From the NCBI GenBank assembly GCA_947488815.1, contig CANLCC010000029.1, positions 1 to 25,564 of the forward strand: 25,564 nt of DNA. Reading direction: 5' to 3'. Position numbers and translations under genes: made by a program. The first letter of the stretch is position 1. Each line of letters opens with the position of its first letter. The notes under the pieces are model-generated. The model did not search any database. It had not been told where the DNA came from and worked only from the letters and a program-made list of their open reading frames with translations. This stretch comes from CAIQIA01 sp945861105. GTDB lineage: Bacteria > Cyanobacteriota > Cyanobacteriia > PCC-6307 > Cyanobiaceae. This document shows positions 22,644 through 25,564 of the stretch, piece after piece.

Positions 22644-24362
22644 ATGGCCTTCAGCACTGCGGATCCATTGGCCATCAGCGTTGGGGGGTCGCTGTACTGG
22701 GGGGGACTGAGTGGTCGCCTGACCATCACCAACACCGGCAGCCAGATGCTGCGCGGCTGGAGCCTGCGCTTCCGCACCCGCCTCACCAATCTCAAGGCCT
22801 GGACGATGGTGGCGGATGTGGTGGCCCATGGCGATGGCACCAGCACCGTCACGCTGCGCAACACCGCCTGGAACGGCAGCCTGCGGCCGGGCCAGAGCCT
22901 CGAACTGCACTTCAACGCCACCACGCCCGTCGGCACGGCGCGCAGCGGCGCTGTCACCGAAGCCCTCGTGACCACCGTCAGCACGCCGACCCCACCTGTT
23001 CCTCCAACCCCAACCCCAACCCCAACCCCACCCCCAACACCGACACCCACACCCACACCACCCCCCCCGCCTGTCCCCACACCCACGCCAACGCCGATCC
23101 CCGGGGCTGACCGTTGGGGGGAGCAGTTCTTTGCGCCCTATGTCGACATGGGGCTTTATCCGGTGACCGATCTCGATGGGCTGGCCCTTCGTCATGGGGT
23201 GGGCCTGCTGACCCTGGGCTTCATGCAGGCCAGTCCCACCGGGGTGCTGGCCTGGGCGGGGCTGGATGCATTGCGGCTCGACAGCAGTCACCCCCAGGCC
23301 CGCGCGATCCGCAACGAGATCGCCGAACTGCGGGCCGTGGGTGGTGATGTGATGGTGTCGCTGGGTGGGGCGGCCGGTGAAAGCCTGGCCACGGACTACC
23401 GCCGCCGGGGGCTTGATGCGCCGGCCCTGGCGGCCGCCTATGGCAGTGCCGTCGACACCCTGGCCCTGCGCAAGCTGGATTTCGACATTGAAGGGGCCGC
23501 CCTGGCCGACACGGCGACGCTGCGGCTGCAGATGCAGGCCATCGCCCTGCTGCAGGCCAGCCGCCCAGGGCTGGGGGTGTGGTTCACCCTGCCGGTGTTG
23601 CCGCAGGGACTGACCACCAGTGGCGTCAATGCCATGCGGCTTGCCCTGGCGGCCGGCGTTGTGGTTGATGGGGTCAATGTGATGGCCATGGATTACGGCG
23701 ACAGCGCCGCACCACCGGCACTCAAAAGCATGGGCGCCTACGCGATTGAGGCTGCCGTGAGCACGTATGGGCAGCTGCAGCCGTTGTTCGCGGCGGCTGG
23801 CCGCAGCCTGGGCTGGAACCAGATGGGCATCACGCCGATGCTGGGGGTGAACGACATCACCAGTGAGGTGTTCCGCCTTGAAGATGCGGCGCTGCTGGAG
23901 ACCTTTGCGCGCGAGAAGAGCCTGGGGATGCTGTCGATGTGGTCGCTCAACCGTGATGCCCCCGGCCCTGCCGGTCAGGTGGCCAACACCCATGCGGGCC
24001 TGCCGGGCATCGCGGCAGGGGCGTTCAGCAACAGCTGGGGCGATTACGGCAGTGATCCGATCCTCAATGCCGCCGGCGCCAGCCGAATCACAGTGGCGGC
24101 CACCGACCGGCTGCTGAATGCCAGTGTCGGAGTGCTCGACACCTTTGTGCTCGGTTATGCCTGGGGGCGGCAGCTCGAAATCCGTGGCTTTGATCCCACC
24201 CAGGACCGCCTGGATCTGACGGGCTTCTGGCAGCAGAGCACCGAAGCGCAGGTGGTGTCGCTGGGCAGCGGCGGCAGCCGCGTCGACCTGCCCTTCAACC
24301 AACAGCAGATCGTGCTGCCCGGCGTTGAGGCCACAGCCCTGGCGGGGGCGTTGCAGCGCTAG
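22644..24362 (+). CDS. CBM2-like and GH18 (chitinase-type) protein with RTX-like C-terminal tail
   Basis: A 572-residue multidomain protein. Residues 1-105 look like a carbohydrate-binding module of family 2 (LTITNTGSQMLRGWSLRF, NTAWNGSLRPGQSLELHFNA). Residues about 113-152 are a Pro/Thr linker. Residues about 155-440 are a GH18 barrel: GGDVMVSLGGAAG (SxGG motif), KLDFDIEG with Asp281 and catalytic Glu283, and VNVMAMDYGDSA. The first Asp of the full DxxDxDxE motif is replaced by Arg276. The tail (about 490-572: TFVLGYAWGRQLEIRGFDPTQDRLDL) resembles domains next to RTX-type secretion signals. There is no N-terminal signal peptide, which fits type I secretion. Likely substrate is chitin or a related glycan. 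Neighbouring debris carries a copy of part of this gene. Confidence 0.85.
   Translation: MAFSTADPLAISVGGSLYWGGLSGRLTITNTGSQMLRGWSLRFRTRLTNLKAWTMVADVVAHGDGTSTVTLRNTAWNGSLRPGQSLELHFNATTPVGTARSGAVTEALVTTVSTPTPPVPPTPTPTPTPPPTPTPTPTPPPPPVPTPTPTPIPGADRWGEQFFAPYVDMGLYPVTDLDGLALRHGVGLLTLGFMQASPTGVLAWAGLDALRLDSSHPQARAIRNEIAELRAVGGDVMVSLGGAAGESLATDYRRRGLDAPALAAAYGSAVDTLALRKLDFDIEGAALADTATLRLQMQAIALLQASRPGLGVWFTLPVLPQGLTTSGVNAMRLALAAGVVVDGVNVMAMDYGDSAAPPALKSMGAYAIEAAVSTYGQLQPLFAAAGRSLGWNQMGITPMLGVNDITSEVFRLEDAALLETFAREKSLGMLSMWSLNRDAPGPAGQVANTHAGLPGIAAGAFSNSWGDYGSDPILNAAGASRITVAATDRLLNASVGVLDTFVLGYAWGRQLEIRGFDPTQDRLDLTGFWQQSTEAQVVSLGSGGSRVDLPFNQQQIVLPGVEATALAGALQR
23006..23029 (+). repeat. Hexanucleotide microsatellite in the Pro/Thr linker
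   Basis: AACCCC occurs four times in tandem within a longer CCNACC-rich stretch that encodes the Pro-Thr linker of the GH18 protein. Because the unit is six bases, copy-number change would alter linker length and not the frame. Confidence 0.85.
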
Positions 24363-24494
24363 CAGATCCAGGAGCAGCTGCGGTTGGCCCATTTCCGCGG
24401 TGACCTGCAACAGCTGCTGCCCCAGACCCCTGATGGCAACGGTCGGCGCCAATGGCGCCTGAGCCCCACCGCCACCGGTCTGTTTGCTGGCTGA
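24363..24494 (+). other. Coding-like stretch in frame after the GH18 stop
   Basis: Directly after the TAG stop of the GH18 gene the same frame stays open for 43 codons up to TGA at 24492-24494, with mostly G or C in third positions (QIQEQLRLAHFRGDLQQLL, then WRLSPTATGLFAG). No start codon with a ribosome binding site is visible. It could be an original C-terminus cut off by a nonsense mutation, the tail of a decayed gene, or chance in GC-rich DNA. Confidence 0.35.
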
Positions 24495-24578
24495 AGAGCA
24501 GCAGTGAACCGACGGAGTGTTGTGATCCTGACCTTGCGCGGACCTGCCCTTGCCGCCAACGTGAAATCCCATCCCCCG

Positions 24579-24583
24579 AGGAG
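24579..24583 (+). promoter_or_regulatory. Ribosome binding site of the Nif11-like gene
   Basis: AGGAG lies seven bases before ATG 24591. It is one of the clearest Shine-Dalgarno sites in the window and decides the start against the in-frame GTG at 24504. Confidence 0.7.
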
Positions 24584-24590
24584 CCCGACG

Positions 24591-24842
24591 ATGAGCTGGA
24601 CAGAGCTGGAACGGCTCGTCACCACCGCCGAAGCCGACGGCAGCCTCCGCCGCGCCTTGCGCCGTTGCCGCTCCCAGGAGGAGCTGGTGTTGGCGTCCCG
24701 CCGTCTGGGTTACCGCATCACCCGTCAGGACCTGGCGGCAGCGCTTGAGGAGCACCGGCGGGGGGAGGTTGAGGTAGGGGTTGACGCCCCCGAGACCGGT
24801 GGCGCCATACGAGAAGCACACAGCCGGCGGTGGAGACCGTAG
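24591..24842 (+). CDS. Nif11-like leader-domain peptide
   Basis: An 83-residue protein. The first 55 residues (MSWTELERLVTTAEADGSLR, then RRCRSQEELVLASRRLGYRITRQDLAAALEEH) have the pattern of the Nif11-like leader family: helix, 'SQEELVLASRxLGY' and 'ITxxDL'. In marine picocyanobacteria such leaders precede lanthipeptide (prochlorosin) cores, but many copies are stand-alone proteins of unknown role. Here the tail contains a Gly-Gly (ETGGAIREAHSRRWRP) where a leader protease might cut, but no Cys follows and Ser/Thr are few, so a thioether core is unlikely. No modifying enzyme is in the window. A good ribosome binding site supports expression. Just downstream begins rearranged DNA, so the tail may not be original. 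Confidence 0.75.
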   Translation: MSWTELERLVTTAEADGSLRRALRRCRSQEELVLASRRLGYRITRQDLAAALEEHRRGEVEVGVDAPETGGAIREAHSRRWRP

Positions 24843-24851
24843 AAAGCGTGG

Positions 24852-24890
24852 TCCTGATCTTGTAGATGCCGCTGGTGACTTCCTGATCTT
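24852..24890 (+). repeat. 10-bp direct repeat at the edge of the rearranged region
   Basis: TCCTGATCTT occurs at 24852-24861 and 24881-24890, immediately before the duplicated GH18 segment. It may be a scar of rearrangement or chance. Confidence 0.6.
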
Positions 24891-24893
24891 TAC

Positions 24894-24951
24894 TGTGGTG
24901 GCCATGGATTACGGCGACAGCGCTGCACCACCGGCGCTCAAAAGCATGGGC
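24894..24951 (+). pseudogene. Fragment of a second GH18 gene copy
   Basis: These 58 bases match 23678-23735 of the GH18 gene at 55 positions. In the GH18 frame they read V-V-AMDYGDSAAPPALKSMG, the barrel segment with the AMDYG motif. Of three differences, two are in third codon positions and silent; the third turns ATG into GTG. The match stops sharply on both sides. On the right it meets, in another frame, a recombinase remnant. It is therefore a remnant of a paralogue or older allele. Confidence 0.85.
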
Positions 24952-24952
24952 C

Positions 24953-25120
24953 TGCCACACCTTCCGCCATTCATTTCCCACCCATTTACTGGAGCAGGGC
25001 GCCGATATCCGCACGATTCAAGAGCTACTAGGTCACAGCGATGTGAAGACTACGATGATTTATACCCATGTGCTGAACCGAGGGCCGTCAGGCGTTCGCA
25101 GCCCCGCGGACCTTCTGTGA
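24953..25120 (+). pseudogene. C-terminal remnant of an integron-type tyrosine recombinase
   Basis: The frame 24953-25120 encodes 55 residues ending in TGA that match the end of tyrosine recombinases. CHTFRHSFPTHLLEQGADIR carries the HxxR motif, followed by TIQELLGHSD with the second His and TTMIYTHV with the nucleophile Tyr. The tail LNRGPSGVRSPADLL resembles the GVRSP ending of integron integrases (IntI). The usual RHSFATH is RHSFPTH here. Everything upstream of this point, including the core-binding domain and first catalytic Arg, is absent: the sequence switches to the GH18 fragment in another frame. It cannot be active. The 3' end of the gene faces the downstream toxin gene. Confidence 0.85.
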
Positions 25121-25142
25121 AGCCTGGGATGTTATGCAGACC

Positions 25143-25287
25143 GCGTAACAATCAGTGACCAAGCAGGAGGGCTGAGCTTGTCTTGCTACGGTTGACTGGT
25201 AGCGGCTGGGTACCCAGGCAGCGGTAGCTTATGTGGCAAAATGCCATCTGACCGCAGCTTCTGCGGTCCTTCGAATCACTGTTAGAC
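25143..25287 (+). repeat. Hairpin-rich, possible attC-like recombination site
   Basis: This 145-base stretch starts with GCGTAAC (one mismatch to RYYYAAC) and ends with GTTAGAC (exact GTTRRRY), the outer boxes expected of integron attC sites. Between them are several perfect small inverted repeats: CTGGGTACCCAG (25206-25217), TGGCA-AAA-TGCCA (25234-25246) and GACCGCAG-CTT-CTGCGGTC (25250-25268). The inner boxes of a classical attC are not clear and the length is at the upper end. It lies between an IntI-like remnant and a toxin gene, a typical cassette cargo. The call is tentative. No credible gene is seen in 25121-25336. Confidence 0.35.
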
Positions 25288-25311
25288 AGGCCAAACAGCC
25301 GGTTGCGCATC

Positions 25312-25329
25312 CGTATCTTATGGGATACG
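25312..25329. promoter_or_regulatory. Possible operator of the toxin gene
   Basis: CGTATC (25312-25317) and GATACG (25324-25329) form a perfect 6-bp inverted repeat with a six-base spacer, eight bases before the toxin ATG. Toxin-antitoxin genes are often controlled by such palindromes bound by the antitoxin. Position and symmetry are the only evidence. Confidence 0.38.
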
Positions 25330-25336
25330 CTGAGGC

Positions 25337-25564
25337 ATGCTCGAGATCAGGGAGACGTCTGCCTATGCCGCGTGGTTTGCTGCCCTGCGTGACCGGACTG
25401 CCAAGGCTCGTATCGACATTAGGATTAGGCGTCTCTCCTTGGGCAACTCAGGCGATATCCGCCCTGTAGGAGAGGGCGTATCAGAGCTGCGGATCCATTA
25501 CGGCCCCGGTTATCGGATCTATCTGACAAAGCATGGAGATACTGTAGTCATTCTACTTGCAGGA
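25337..25564 (+). CDS. RelE/HigB-like addiction-module toxin, N-terminal part (runs off the window)
   Basis: 76 codons from ATG 25337 to the window end, no stop reached. The start MLEIRETSAYAAWFAALRDR, the basic middle AKARIDIRIRRLSLGN and the strands SELRIHYGPGYRIYLTKHGD and TVVILLAG fit the RelE/ParE superfamily subgroup known as putative addiction-module killer proteins. Such toxins cleave mRNA on the ribosome and are usually about 95-110 residues, with the antitoxin gene directly downstream; that gene would lie outside the window. The codon use (ATT, AGG, GTA, CTA) is clearly less GC-rich than in the core genes, suggesting horizontal arrival. A GAGG just before the ATG is too close to be a good ribosome binding site. 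Confidence 0.82.
   Translation, partial: MLEIRETSAYAAWFAALRDRTAKARIDIRIRRLSLGNSGDIRPVGEGVSELRIHYGPGYRIYLTKHGDTVVILLAG

Noticed and set aside
23006..23100. Repeat-rich stretch as a possible CRISPR or telomere-like array
   Set aside because: The repeats are short C/A-rich units encoding a Pro/Thr linker in frame; there are no spacers.
22536..24905. 789-codon minus-strand frame across the GH18 and Nif11 genes
   Set aside because: Its length comes from GC bias; it would run through two well-supported plus-strand genes, and the Gly/Val repeats are the complement of the Pro/Thr linker.
24781..25158. 125-codon plus frame after the Nif11 gene
   Set aside because: It joins the Nif11 3' end in another frame, the GH18 fragment and an out-of-frame reading of the recombinase remnant; not a gene.
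25233..25469. 78-codon plus frame over the hairpin region and toxin start
   Set aside because: It overlaps the much better supported toxin frame and has no recognisable content.

Overview
The window is a GC-rich piece of a cyanobacterial chromosome, most likely a picocyanobacterium of the Synechococcus/Cyanobium group. The pointers are a photosystem II small subunit (Psb30/Ycf12), the aerobic chlorophyll cyclase AcsF, Ycf20, a cyanobacterial-type L32 ribosomal protein, a split UPF0016/GDT1 transporter pair, a Calvin-cycle class II aldolase and a Nif11-like peptide. All identifications come from reading the translated sequence; no database search was run.

Layout. Bases 1-446 hold the 3' end of a class II fructose-bisphosphate aldolase gene and its intrinsic terminator. 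A UPF0182 membrane protein (452-3259, minus) diverges from threonine synthase (3383-4669), which is followed by a ThiS/MoaD-like sulfur-carrier protein and a bicupin protein. An FtsH protease (minus, apparently lacking its first membrane segment) diverges from rpmF. A two-gene minus operon (CbbY-type HAD phosphatase, then Ycf20) diverges from recJ, which overlaps a CLC chloride transporter gene. Psb30 (minus) lies tail to tail with the CLC gene.

From 12441 to 22395 runs a long plus-strand series, many members touching or overlapping: YkgJ-like Cys-cluster protein, two half-size GDT1 transporters, an RNB/S1 protein whose catalytic aspartates are not visible, UbiX, a LapA-like membrane protein, a DUF2996-type protein, AcsF, TldD, TldE and Fmt. 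The themes are photosynthesis (Mn supply, quinone and chlorophyll synthesis), RNA handling and peptide processing.

From about 22.3 kb the character becomes accessory: a small unlisted minus-strand gene, a CBM2-linker-GH18 protein with a C-terminal RTX-like tail and no signal peptide, a Nif11-like peptide gene, and then a mosaic of debris. The debris comprises a 58-bp diverged copy of a GH18 segment joined out of frame to the last 55 codons of an integron-type tyrosine recombinase, a hairpin-rich stretch that could be an attC site, and a RelE/HigB-like toxin gene running off the end. This last 1 kb is the most unusual part of the window. I see no CRISPR array, tRNA, rRNA or intact insertion sequence, and I cannot claim a complete new defence or mobile system here.
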